This document shows, piece by piece, positions 40,369 to 52,689 of a DNA stretch of 64,000 bases; within the stretch, counting starts at the first letter, position 1; each line of letters opens with the position of its first letter. This DNA comes from Ficedula albicollis (taxonomy: Eukaryota > Chordata > Aves > Passeriformes > Muscicapidae). Location: NCBI RefSeq assembly GCF_000247815.1, contig NC_021673.1, positions 35,851,194 through 35,915,193 of the forward strand, given 5' to 3'. The notes under the pieces are model-generated. The model did not search any database. It saw only the letters and a program-made list of their open reading frames with translations, and was not told the origin of the DNA. A program made the position numbers and the translations under genes.

Positions 40369-42876
40369 GTAAGAAGACATGAATTCAAGAGTCAAGATAA
40401 CTATTCAGATGATGTTGAAAGCATAACTCCTATTGGAAAGCTACTGGCAAAATGACTCCAAGATTGGTTTTTAAAAGCCCCAGCTCCAGTTAAATAACAA
40501 GGAGAGATGGATTAAGCTAGAATGCATATCTTTGAACAAAAAGACAGTTGCCATTCTTCTGCCTTCACATGCATGTTTGCCATGAGAGGGAAAGAAATCA
40601 CTGAACCTCAGGCATGCTGGCAGCTCTATCCTTGACTCCCAGTGAAAAACAGGCACTTTAAGTGCATGCCACCCAGGAGCCCAGCAGTGAGAGTGTTAAT
40701 GAAGGGCATTTGTGCTGTTGCTGTAAGATTTGCTATTTAAGCTGGGCAGACTCACTTCAGCAACTGGAAGAGGCCACACTGAATGAGTCACCTGTGTGGT
40801 GACTCAGGAGCTGCCCACTGTAAATAGCCAAACCAGAAAGGCAAACCAGTGGGGGATACTCTTTCTCCATCTCTCTCTGCACTTCCCCCTTCAAAAACAG
40901 GGGTCATCTGGTATAGGTGCAATTGCATCCTAGAATTTCTTGAGTAGTATATTTCTTATGTAGTCTTTCTGTGCTCTTGTCTGTGTAACCACATATCAAT
41001 GGCTTGCTGGCCTTCAGCCACTGCTGGGTAAGGTCAAGCTAGCCCTTCATTTTCCTTCTTTCCTCTCCTATTCCCTTTCCTGCTGTTTATTCTTTGGTCT
41101 ATAGTAATGGGGTATTTCAAATAGTATCTAGAATTTTTCAGGTTTCAAAGTAATGGTAGAAAACCCCCCTGTGATGCAAATGTGTGTGTGGATGCTCAGC
41201 AGTGTTTTGATATTTTCTTGCAATGGGCTTCTTCAATGTAAATTGTGCCATTTCAGATGCAAAAGTATATTCATTAAAGGGACTCCAGCAGACTAACTCT
41301 TTCATGGTTAAACTGTTCCCATTTTTATGAAAATCATAATGAAGTAACAATGGCTTGCAAATATTTAGGTTTTTGTTTCTTTGTTTGTTTTTTGTTGGGA
41401 CTCTGGGCACCAAGAAGAAGTTAGACAGCCTTTTTCCCAAATAGAATTTATTTTGCTTTTACATTTTAAAATGCCGTGGTGGGCTATGTTTTGAAAGAAA
41501 CAGTACGCAGCATTTTGAAGAGTAGGTCTTGTAAAGTGCCTGAATGCCAGCCATGCCCACAGAATCCTGTGTTTGCAAGCACAAATGAGGAAAAGCTGCT
41601 TTTGCATTTGGCTGTGTCCTTTGGCAGTGAAACTGCTCGGAGACATCTGTGCTGTGGGCACATTCACCCTGTGCAAGTGCTGGCTTTTGTTAAAAATTTC
41701 TGTTTGGCAAGACTTTTGTTCGAGTGCAGTTTCTAAGGAATCTGTTCTGTCATCAGGAGTCCTCTGAGCAGAGCAGCTCCATTTGTGTTTGGTAACTTCT
41801 GTGATTTAGCCATCCTGCTCCTTGCAATGGGTTGCTTTCCCAAGCAAAAAGAATGACTGGTACTGGGCCCCCTAAACCTGCAGTTAGCCTTCTGTACATA
41901 CTAATGCAGATTTTTTGGGGCAGAAAGACTCTGAGATTGCTTCTGAGGGATGTATTCTTTGAGGTTTGTCTGTGATGATCCTCTGCAGTAGTGAAAGAGT
42001 AAAAAGCCACATGTGCTCCCAAAGACTGTGGCCAATGTTCCTGACTGTAATGGCCTGGCAACTCGGTTCTGCTGTGTATTGATTCCTCTTTTTGTGTTTG
42101 TTTGCTGGATTTGTTTGGCATTTTGCAGTCCTGACTCTGGAAGCTTCATAGATCATCTGCTCTCTGCAGGAAGACATTGAAAAATAGTTCTTTCATTACC
42201 CACTGAAACCCTGGGGAAATCTAAATACCTTAAAGTTTAAGAAGTTTTATTCTTAGATTTCAGAATGAAAAATTAATGATATATGGGAAAAAGAGACAAA
42301 CTTTTCTCTTAGATATTTGTCTTCATGTCTTCCTTGGTTTTTGCATTTTTGCTTATTTGACTTTTAAAAAAAATTGTTCCTGTCATCAGTAGGTTCAAAG
42401 AATTGCAGCAGCAATTGCCCTGTAATAACCCAGGTGCAGAGTTAGTGTTTTTTTCCTCTTTCTCCTAAGCTGTCTAGAAGCCAGACTTTCTAATTTTTAA
42501 CCCCAATATGTTGTATATTATCTTTTAATTTGTTGTGCATTTATTATTAGCAATTAGTCATGAAAAATAACACACTGTGTGCTTTCAGGTAGACGTTAGA
42601 ATTATCTATTCTGTTTACAGAGGTAGCTTAATCCCCAGTCTGGGTTCACTATAGTATCAGTAATATTTAACACACATTAAATGTGTTTTCCATAAATTGT
42701 TGCTGGAAGCAGGCACTGAAACTGTTGGTCTTGTACAAGACATCTTAGAAACTAAGCAAAATATGACTTGGGAAGAAGGAACTTGTTTTTTTGTGTGAAA
42801 TCTGTGTTTGGGTCTGAAATATCAGCTTCTAAGGGAGAGGTAAAGTTATGTTGTATGTGAAGTTATATGTTGTTAT

Positions 42877-43044
42877 GTGGGTGGGGTCAGTGTCTAACAA
42901 ACGATGGTCCATGACCTGATTGCAACAATTGGTGCTGTGCTGATTTACCAGGTATATCTGTGTGGGTGGGGTCAGTGTCTAACAAATGATGGTCCATGAC
43001 CTGATTGCAACGATTGGTGCTGTGCTGATTTACCAGGTATATCT
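42877..43044 (+). repeat. Two-copy tandem duplication, 85-bp unit
   Basis: GTGGGTGGGGTCAGTG starts at 42877 and 42962. Within the unit the copies differ at ACAAACGATGG versus ACAAATGATGG and CAACAATTGG versus CAACGATTGG, both CpG-type transitions, one in each direction. Confidence 0.94.
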
Positions 43045-46000
43045 TTCCAGGAGCTTCTGAGTTATCAACTAGCTTCACTAGGTTTTCTACCATTTTTTTT
43101 TCATGCTGGCTTAAGAAAAACAAGTTACATTAAATCTGGTGAACCAATCTCTTGAACCAATTCAGAAAACTCCAGATACCCAAGAACACCAAACAGCTTT
43201 CTGTTCTCTGACTCTATAAAAGGACGGAAAATCTACTAGAGACATTGCACTAAAATGAAACTGATACTTTTGTTGCACAACTTGATAACACAATTCTGTC
43301 TTTTAAAATTAATGTTATTTGTTCCTCTTTGTTGTATGTATTTTTATTTTTGTTGGTTAGAAAGTCTTGTTAAAAGTATGGATAGAGAGTCATTGATGTT
43401 TTCCATTTCCATCTTTCCAGCCAAAAAAGAGCTGTTTGAGATAACACAGAATATCTTATGTAAGTTTTGCATGCTAGTCACCGTTGCAGGCGACTTTAAA
43501 TTGACTGAAATGGATTTCAACCCTTTGCTTTTGTGCTGAGTGAACAGTGTTTGCATTGCTTTGAAACTCTACAGTTTGTTGTGTGACAAACCTTTTGTGT
43601 TTAAACAGCAAAATATGAATGTCTGTGGAATAGATTGTTTCCTCCCGGGAAATACTAAAAGCCCTGTGGAACTGAACTTTGGGAGCTGGGGATTATCTAC
43701 ATAGAAACCTTTTTTCCTTCCTCATTCTATTTACTGAAACCAAATCCTCTAAAGTTTTGGTGATAAAGCCCACTGTGGAGGTAGAAACAGTTTTCTCTAG
43801 ATTGAATAAGTGCTTGTAATAATGGTAGTACAAATGTATTCCTTTTCCCAGGTAATGCCTGTTAGTGAGATAATTTACATCACCCTTGGTTGCCTTAATT
43901 TTTTCCTACTTGTAGTTTGCACAGAGAGGTTTATCTAGGCATGAATTTTGAGGAGAGCAAAATGTTTGGGCATAAAGGCTCATATTGTAGTGTGTTTCCT
44001 TGTTTGCTTCTGTGTCCCTTGTTTTCTCAAAAATGAAATGGAGCACTTTCTTACATTTACTGGTCAGAGTCACCAGAAGACTGAAATCTAGTTGTGCCCA
44101 GCACGTGTACCCCTCCAGGAAAGTCCAGCCAGTGCTTTAAAGAGTACATATTTAAGCAGTAAAGTTCTTGGTAGACCTCATCTGGGTGGGAGCAGTTTCA
44201 CCACCTGTGTTTGAGTGCACCACTTCTTCCTCTCCTCTTTCTCCGCCTGGCTGATTATATTAGCACCACCTTATGATGCTGAGCTCCTCAGTGCAGTTGG
44301 GTAGAAACCTGTGAAATCAATGAAGACACCTTTCTGAACTTCTCAGGACATTCCTCTGTCTTTGTGGCTGCTTGATGGGCAGCCCTCCAAATTTCTGTGC
44401 TTGCCCCATTACTGTGGCTTTGTTATCATTGTATGAAAGTACAACATGGGTAAGTGTATAAATTCAACAGAGCCCACAGCTGTACAAGCCAAATGTCTAT
44501 TATTATTGCACATCAGACTAAACAATTTTTTTCTTTGAAAGAAAAATGAAGAATCAAGTTACATACTTTGGAGCTGTGCTGTTAGGTATCTTTTACCAAA
44601 TCAGAATTTTTAATTTTTTTTTTCTCAAAATGAGAGCTTGTTTCACATGACTGTCCTTTGGTTCTCCAGGCCTTTTTAAAACTGGTAGCATGCTTTAAAG
44701 TTTTTTTTTTTTTTTTTGAGGGGTGAAACTCAGAATTCAAGGTAATTTTACTTAACATATTCTGGATGAATCAAGTAAGTTTCTGTGTAGCAAGCTAATG
44801 TTGTGTTTCCTGACCTGTTGTTTTGAAAACAATGTATTGAGACTAAGTGTCCTTTCTGAGACTATTATTTCAATCCCCACACCCTCAAGTGACCAACAAC
44901 AATGCCAAAATGCCCCATGCACTACCAAATGTTGTGAGTACATAGTGAAATCTTTTGACTTTACTAAAGATTTCAAGTTCCCCATTGCCTTACCACATAC
45001 ATTATTTTTATGAGACTGAAAAATCAGGTATCACTTCAGACCTTGAGGACAGCTTTTCAAAAGTCAGCAACCAAAATATACACAGTATGTGAAATTCTGG
45101 TCAGAACATGATTGCTGAGTTCATGTGAAATCCTTCCTGTAATATACAGTAGGTTAACTTGGGATCTGCACAGGTGAGGTCATTTGGGCTTGCTCTAGGG
45201 CTTATATATTGTCCATTTGCATTTTTGAGGCTTATTTAAACCTTGTATTTCTTGCAGCCTTTTTGGTCATGATTGTGTCATCAGAGAGGCTGATTATTCC
45301 CCTGAGTAGTAGGCTGAACAATATTTTTATTGCCTAGTCTGAAGCTTGACAAAATGTGTATTTAAAATGGTGATAGGGTTGAGATAGGAAAATATTCCTA
45401 TGTAATTATCAGGTGACAGGTTTACCTATGAAGTGACAGAAGGTAGATGCCTCAAAGGACAGCATACTAGCTCTAGAGGATGGAACTAGTTGGGGATGGA
45501 ACTAGTTGAGGATGGAAATATTTTTACATGTTGAACAATGGGACTGGTTTGGGATAGTTTATCAGCAGTATAACAGGCAGGTGTCTTGGGTTAACCGAGA
45601 TAATCCTGTATCCCAAGCTGCCAATACGAAATGCAGTTTGTGACATTGGAGTCCTGGGCTGTGTGGGTGGCAGTGTGCCTGCAGAACAGCTTCCTACATA
45701 ACGTGTGTCCTCAGCAGGAATGCTGAGAGAGGTGCTGGCTCTGCCTGAGTTTTGGTCCAGATGGGTCTGCCTCATCCAGTTGCTGGATGAGCAAATCAGA
45801 GCCCTGCTCTCAGTGAGTCTGCAATAGTTGTGGGTGCTGGTGATAGCAACAAAAGCTTTGTTTGTACCAACAGGGAACAATGAGGTCAGGCACAAGCTGT
45901 TGGAACTATTAATGCATTTTTAAGTGCTGAGAATTAGGAATATTTTATTAATTCTGGGAGACCTGATTTTGTAGCTTATGCTAGGGTCTCCTCTTCCCAA

Positions 46001-46788
46001 TTAAAACACAAAGGCTTGCCTAATCTAGATAAAAGAATTACTGTGGTGTTGAGAGTAATTTCTTCTACTAATTTGTCCATATCCTAAAGGAGAACTGGTG
46101 TTTTACAGAGGCAAAATAGTTGGTTGCTCAGGAGCAAATCAAGCTCATTAGACTTGGTAGCCTTGAAAACCTGAAACCAATGAGTGCAGTGTATGTGCAG
46201 TGTAAATACTTTATTACACAGAGTCCCAGCATTTTAAAGTCTGGATCTTTATCAGTTCTGCTCTCACACAGAGGTTTTGTGGCCTGGTTTCTGTGGATGT
46301 TGAAGGCTGGAGTATTAGAACTAGAAAGGCAGGTCTTGTTTTACTCCTGACTGAGCTGACTTCCAGGAGGTCTGTGGGTGAAGTTTAGGCTGGCTGGTTG
46401 GGGTTGCTCCTTCCTCAGCTGGGAGAAATGAGGGGTGACCTGCTTTAACAAAAATCTTGATGTGAATTCCTGCCTGTCTGATTTCTGGAATGTAGGAACT
46501 ACAGTGGCAGTGTGGGGAGACTGAGGTAATAAAATAAGATCACCATCCCAATATGTAGGTGGTGTAAACAGTGTCATTATCAGTTTTGATCTTTTGAGAT
46601 ATTAAAATAGTTAATTGGAAAGTTCAACTGCAGGCAGCACCATTGGTTATCTTGAGTTGCAGAAGATAGGGTTTCAGCATAAGCAGAGAAAAGAAACCAT
46701 TGAGGCCCTTGTGCATTTGAAATCACATTCTTGCTCTGGCTTGCTTTTTTTCACTGTTAAAATGGATTTACTTCAACAAGACAACTCT

Positions 46789-46843
46789 TTTTTTTTTTTT
46801 TTCCTTTTTTTTCTTTCTTTTTTAAAAATTTTTTTTTCTTTTT
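46789..46843 (+). repeat. T-rich tract
   Basis: T runs separated by CC, C and short A stretches. Low-complexity sequence. Confidence 0.85.
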
Positions 46844-49010
46844 CGTTCTGGGGCCAAAGCAACTCTGGAGAAACCCAGGATTTTTGATTCTAGTGAAAGT
46901 GGTGTCATCAACTTCTTTATGAAACCATAGCTTCTCATCTTGGCCATGAAATGGATACCTTGCTTATTTGATATGGATATACCACTTTTAACAATAAAAA
47001 ATTTCCTGATTTACCCAACATTCAGATATTAATGTGCCCTTTGTGTCCAGGAAGGCTTAGCAACAATTGTCTTTGGCTTTTCACAAAACAATGGTGTTGT
47101 TCGCTAAAGGAGCATTTAATCCTTTCTGGAAATTAAACCTATTTCTCCTGCTTTTTAGTGCACTTCATTTCCAGTAGAAGCTCTAGTCCAAGGGCCAAAA
47201 CCAACCCTGGTGTAAATCTACTGAGTTTACTGAGGTTGCTCTAGAGATTTGTTTGGCAGTGTTTATTTAGGATATGGACCTGTAAAGTGCTGAGTGCCCT
47301 CACCTCCCATCAATGCCAGCACCGTGTCAACTCATCTTCTTATGCTGAGTTCTTGCAGGATTCTTAGAAAGTTATGTTTCTAACTCTGGTAATAGAGTAG
47401 TTAGCTATGAAAGCTTGTAGATAAATAACTGTGCATTCCCAAATACAAGTTTGTTTCCTTTAAGCTCATAAGTAGGATACTCGTGCCAAAAGAAATGAAA
47501 AAAGAATTTTAACATTAAGGATTTGTGTTTTGATATTCCATCAAAAATATGAATGCAAATTAGTGTCTTTGCCCTTGGACTACCTGAGAAAGTCAAACCT
47601 GGAGGACCATGCTTGATAAAGGTGAAAATTAGCTTTATAATGGAGGAGGCTGATCCGTAGTTACCAAGCGAAAACTTCATTTTCTTTTGCATGCCTTACT
47701 TTTGTACAGCTTAATTAAGGACTGATATGCATTTCTATTCCTGATCATGTGAAGTTCATTGTGTCAGGTAACTGTTTGCTGTAAGGGGGTAATATTAGAA
47801 CTTGACCCAGCTTAGCTAGGTGCAAGAAACCAAATTTTTATTCACTGAAGTGGGAAGCTTTTTTCTGAAGTCAGAATTGACCCAGTGTGGGCTATGGGGT
47901 TTAGTATGACAGAGTTTTCATTCTTTGAAGAATGAAATACAAACAATAGGTAGTTTTCAAGGACTATGCTGAAGATTATTTTTAACAGAGTCCAGTTTTT
48001 CTGTAAAATCAGGTACAAAGCATCTTGAGCTGGAACAGAGCCTTGGGAAGAAGGAACCAAGGTGAAATAATTAAGAAGTAGCTTCAGAATGAATAGAGGT
48101 GCCTCAGAGCTGTGCTTTGGGGATTCTTTGGTTTCCAAATTTGGGCTTGACTTTTAATTTCCTGAAGAAAGACTAGCCAAGGTCATCACCGAAACTACAG
48201 TCTGCATGGCAATTTAGTTGTCTGTCTTGCAGGTTTTTGAGAACATGTCAGAAAACCTTGTCATTTACTCAGTCCCTCCTGCCTGTGGTATTAAAGAGAA
48301 TCCTGCCCTTCTTGTATTGATTCTGAGGGAAGAAAAGTCCTAGAGATGAAAACAGTAAATTTTTTTGACTCCAAATTTCATGGTTTTGCATGTATTGTCA
48401 ACAGTTCTAGGTGTAAAATGCAAAACAATTTTTCTTCATGGCCAGAATTTCACTTTTCATAGCTTTTATAAATGTTGTTTAACTCTTCCTTCAAAAATTG
48501 TGTTGGAAGCAGAACTTCTTGCTATGGCTGCCTTTTCTCTTGCTAAGTATGTGTATGTTTGAGGTGGTTTTTGAGCACCTGAAGGCATTAACTAGTGTGC
48601 ATCCACAGCAGGTAACACATGTGCTGTGGTCTAAATGCGCATTGCGAGATTTATTGTGCATTGTTCTGCATGAGCCTATTTTTGCAGATTTATGGACAGT
48701 CCTAATGACCATTTGCACACATTAAGGAGATGCACTTGTGTTGTGTGCCCTGGGGAAACCCATGCTGCTGTCTTTTTGCCCAGATGATGAGTGCTGCCTG
48801 GTTTTGGACATTGATGGCAAGCCCTGGCTGCCTGCAGCATTTAGTGTCCAAATTCAGCACTGTGTGGGCTTTTTAATGATGGGGTGATAGGTAGGGGTGG
48901 GAAGGCAATAGAAGTTTAGTTAGAACCTCTCTTTTCCTGGAAGACTATTTAATTGTCTCCCTCTCCTTTTAATGATAAGCACCAATGATCATTTCTTGTC
49001 ATATTCTCAG

Positions 49011-49132
49011 ATCAGACTCCTACACCAACTCGCTTTCTGAAGAACTGTGAGGAAGTCGGCCTCTTCAACGACATTGACTGCTCCCTAGAGCACGAGTTTA
49101 GGAAGGCACAAGAAGAAGAGAACAACAAAAGG
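49011..49132 (+). CDS. CREB5: CREB5 coding exon: transactivation motif with TPTPT sites
   Basis: This 122-base exon joins in phase 1 to 40368: the G there plus AT here makes Asp57. It encodes DQTPTPTRFLKNCEEVGLF and then a Glu/Lys-rich stretch ending NNKR. TPTPT contains Thr59 and Thr61, which align with ATF2 Thr69 and Thr71, the known p38/JNK phosphorylation sites. Conservation of the motif implies stress-kinase control here too (inference). The acceptor is TTCTCAG ending at 49010; the donor is GTGAGT at 49133, phase 0. Compared with the human protein as I remember it, residues after GLF read NDID rather than SELD, and NNKR replaces SSKR, which is ordinary lineage divergence. The next expected exon (beginning near NISMHNAV in human) was not found before 64000, so the following intron is at least 14.9 kb. 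Confidence 0.96.
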
Positions 49133-50651
49133 GTGAGTGTGAGCACACCAAGCCCTTCATCCTCTTTTGATTCCATGAAATGTTAAAGGAAGTGTCCTTT
49201 AATCTGTGAGAAAGCAGATTGAGCTCTACTGCCTGGTAGTAACCTTTTCTTTAGAAACTAGGTGGCACTGTAAATTGTGACATGCTTTTTAAAAATATTG
49301 AAGCAGTTGACAGAAATAAAAACCCCAAACCAACAAAAAACCAGTATTAAATAATAAAAAAAAAGTGTAACGGTGTTTGCCAGGGTTTGATTCCAAGTCT
49401 CTGCTTTTAAGTAAACTATAACACAAACCACACACCTCTTGAGGGAGAGGCTTGGGAAAATTATATCATCTTTGAAGTGAGGATTGCAAACTGGCTCAAA
49501 TACATTACAGGGAAATTTGGCTTATGAAGAGGCATTTACTTAAGAGCAAAATTTTTTCTTTTTTTTTTTTTTTTTAAATTCCTCCACAACACAGTGGGCC
49601 CTTGGATTTATTAATGATCAATACCAGCTTTTTGTGGTTCTGTATTTCTCACAAAGCATTCAAGTTGAGCTAGGAAACTTTGACTCTAATTACCTAGTAG
49701 ATAACATATCCCAATTTCAATTAGTATTCTTTTAGTTTATTCTGAAGTTATTCTGTCAGTACAGAATTATGTAGCCTACCTAGTATATAAGTGTATTCCT
49801 GTACCCAAAGATAGTTAAGAGCGTTTTCAGGGATCCTAAAGTGGTGTTAAATTTTTCAAAGAATTGTAAAAGAGCTTAATGCACTAGAGAGGCCAGCAAG
49901 AAAAGAGGTAAAGCTGCCTGCTGAGGTGCAGAACAGGAGAGGAGGCTTGTGAAAAGAAGTGAGTCCAGGAGCAGCTTGGCTTTGGCTTACAAGGAAGGGA
50001 GTCTAGCTATGGTTTATTTTTGGTTCACAAGGAAAGAGACTGGGACAGACTGAGGAGGAGAGAGGCTGTGTCATGATATGCTGAGCAAGGAATAAGAGTG
50101 TCCAAATGTGAGAGAGTTCAAGTTTTGGTCAAGTACTGGAAAAACAGCACAGACTGACCCTCACAGGGGTGAGCTGTGTGACCCTCACAGGTTTGTGTGT
50201 TGGACAAATGTTAGGAAACAGCCATGTATTGAGATAAATATGTCTAATTATAGACCTGTTTGAAACTTTATGGTTTAGGTGCTGCAAAGAGGACTCTGAG
50301 AATCTGGGAGAAACATTTCTGTACACTCCTACTTCTTTGTGCAATAGAGGATTCCTAAGTTGTTCTCTGTGCCTGGTGTTTATTTTGCAGGAGTAGGAGA
50401 TGAGAAATCTGCTGAGGTGGACCTGAGTGCAGTAAGCCACAGATTGCAGCGCTTGACGTTGCAGAGAGATTTCAGCTTGCAAGGGATATTTGCAAAATCT
50501 GATAAAACCCTAGACAAGGGCATCAAATTACCTGATAATTCCAGCTGTTTAGCAGTCTCTGGGAGTCTTATTCTGCCCTCCTACCAACCCCTGCAGCTGT
50601 CATTGGTGATCTCCAGAGAGCAAATGTGTGATCATGGGGGTGGGAATTTAA

Positions 50652-50656
<5 letters not shown>

Positions 50657-50687
<31 letters not shown>

Positions 50688-50691
50688 AAAG

Positions 50692-50725
<34 letters not shown>

Positions 50726-50743
50726 AAAGGAAAAAAAAGGGGG
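50657..50743 (+). repeat. A-rich tract with GGAAA interruptions
   Basis: A29, then GGAAAG, then A32, then GGAAAGG, A8 and G5. Simple purine repeat. The 132-residue open frame ending in poly-Lys that crosses it is spurious. Confidence 0.95.
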
Positions 50744-51260
50744 CATAAGTCCCACTAGCTGGCTAACCTGTAACATTTGCTCTGTGTTTCCAATTAGTCT
50801 GCTGTGTGCTCATTCTTACATTACTGACTGGCTGTCAGATAGGAATCTGAAGCAGGCCCCAGAAGGGCTTTGCACAAATGCAAGAGACAAAGGCCAAGAC
50901 AGAAGGAGACTCCTCAGGCTGCAGCTATCCCTAAGGAAATGCTTCTAACAGCCTGTCCCTGGAATATGAGTGTGATGTAGTGTTGGCCTAATGGACCTAC
51001 CAACACATGGAGACTAAGGTTAACTGCATGGAAATCTTACTCACTGCACAGAAAAGTCTTCCAAAAATATTTTTGGTCATATTAATTTCTCTGGACTCTG
51101 AAAGAAACAGTTTTGTTTGTTTTAGTATATCACTGTGGCTTAGCACACAGCTTGACACTGAAATCTTGTAACAGAAAAACACTTTCATTTCTCATTGGCT
51201 TTTTTTGCTCCTTGGGAGTCAAAATTTGAAAAGTCAGAGGATAAAGTTCAAGTAGCAGCA

Positions 51261-51301
51261 TTTTTTTTCTTCCTTTCTTTCTTTCTTTTTTTTTTTTTTT
51301 A
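51261..51301 (+). repeat. T/C-rich (CTTT)n tract
   Basis: TTTTTTTTCTTCCTTTCTTT followed by CTTTC and a long T run. Simple sequence. Confidence 0.9.
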
Positions 51302-51673
51302 ATCTCCTGGGTGGGAGCCCACAGATAATCCATGTGAATTTGTTGAGATGAAGCTGGATATGCAGACTGGTGACTTTCCAAATTAGCTGTGAAGCTGTGA
51401 GTGCATGGGCTTAGGAGCACCATGTGTACCTTTTTTTGTAGAGGTGCCTCCTTTTCCATTGAGTGGAAAGCACTTGCATTAATATCCCAGCTTCTTATCC
51501 AGGAATAAATCACTTGACATCCTTCTGCCACATGGGTAAAGTGGAAGAAGTGTCTCTTTATGCCTCCCATACTTGGTATGCCTGATGGCTGTAAGATCAT
51601 CTGTCAAGGACCACCTCTGACAGTGTATGTGGATTAGCCTTTGCTTAGGGACTGAGGGAACTCAGGGAACAAT

Positions 51674-51692
51674 AATGATGATGATGATGATG
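51674..51692 (+). repeat. Short GAT trinucleotide repeat
   Basis: ATGATGATGATGATGATG, about six units. Confidence 0.9.
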
Positions 51693-52524
51693 ACCTCCAG
51701 GACCTGAACTGAGAAAAATAAAGCTGAGAAAAAGAAATGGAAGTGACTTTGTCAGTTGGTTTTTGGCTTCCCTGCTGTTTATAGCATCCTATATTAGCTG
51801 GAAGTCTCTCTTAGAGAAAGGACTGCTCCCTAAATGCAAGGGATGCTACAGATCAGCAGTCAGCATATGGATAAGAATGTGAGAGACTTTTCCCATCCTC
51901 TTGACAGCACTCTTCCTGAAACAAGCATCCTACCTCCCAAATTCACCACCAAAATTAGCACAGATAAAAGCATACCTATGCTATATTTCAGCTTGCAAAA
52001 CTGCAAATGTTGAAGTTCTTGGGAGCTTGAGGCAGACAGCAATTGGCAGCTCAGACCCAGACAAAGCCTGCAGCCCAGCTCAACAGGGCAGGTAGTGCTG
52101 GCAGATCACATCTTAGCCCACTGGCTGCAGCTTTTAGGCTTGCACTGCTTGGAACATTGGGTACCCAAAGCATTTGTAGTGGGTTGTAATTGCAAACACA
52201 TGACCTTTGCTGCTACTGGATAGGCCCTGTTGTCACATCTTGTTTTCAGCATTGAGCTGGTGCTGAGAGGATAATTTCAGACATGGGAAGAGTCAGGGTC
52301 TGTTTCTGAATAGCTTAGTGGACCCACTTCATTAAAATGCATCTAGCCTGACCTTGCTGTGTGAAATGAGAAAAAGTGGAAATATGCTGATTGTAGCTAG
52401 TAGAGTATTGCATCATATAGCAATTACAAATAGTGAGCTGAATGTTTTCAACATGAGGGCATGTTTAAAATCACACTCTGCATACACTAGGATTTGGATG
52501 CATCACTTTCTAAGACTTATCCTA

Positions 52525-52689
52525 AAACTTTGAAATCTTCTGATAGTGTTCAGTGCTTCAAGATAAGGTGTAGATTATGCAAAGGAGGCAGGGAAATGGC
52601 TATTCGAAACTTTGAAATCTTCTGACTAGTGTTCAGTGCTTCAAGATAAGGTGTAAATTATGCAAAGGAGGCAGGGAAATGGCTATTCT
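52525..52689 (+). repeat. Two-copy tandem duplication, 82/83-bp unit
   Basis: AAACTTTGAAATCTTCTGA starts at 52525 and 52607. The second copy has an extra C (CTGACTAG versus CTGATAG) and GTAAATT for GTAGATT. Confidence 0.94.

Larger units (their letters stand above)
40369..49010 (+). other. CREB5: CREB5 intron between the zinc finger and TPTPT exons
   Basis: This is an 8,642-base GT-AG intron. It holds an 85-bp two-copy duplication at 42877-43044, an 18-base T run near 44700-44717, a short imperfect repeat of GGATGGAACTAGTTG near 45478-45516 and a T-rich tract at 46789-46843. The remaining sequence is AT-rich with no coding exon or recognisable mobile element; the small open frames in it are of chance length. 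Confidence 0.88.

Noticed and set aside
50360..50758. 132-codon + strand open frame ending in poly-Lys
   Set aside because: The tail is an A-rich simple repeat and the upstream part has no recognised domain.
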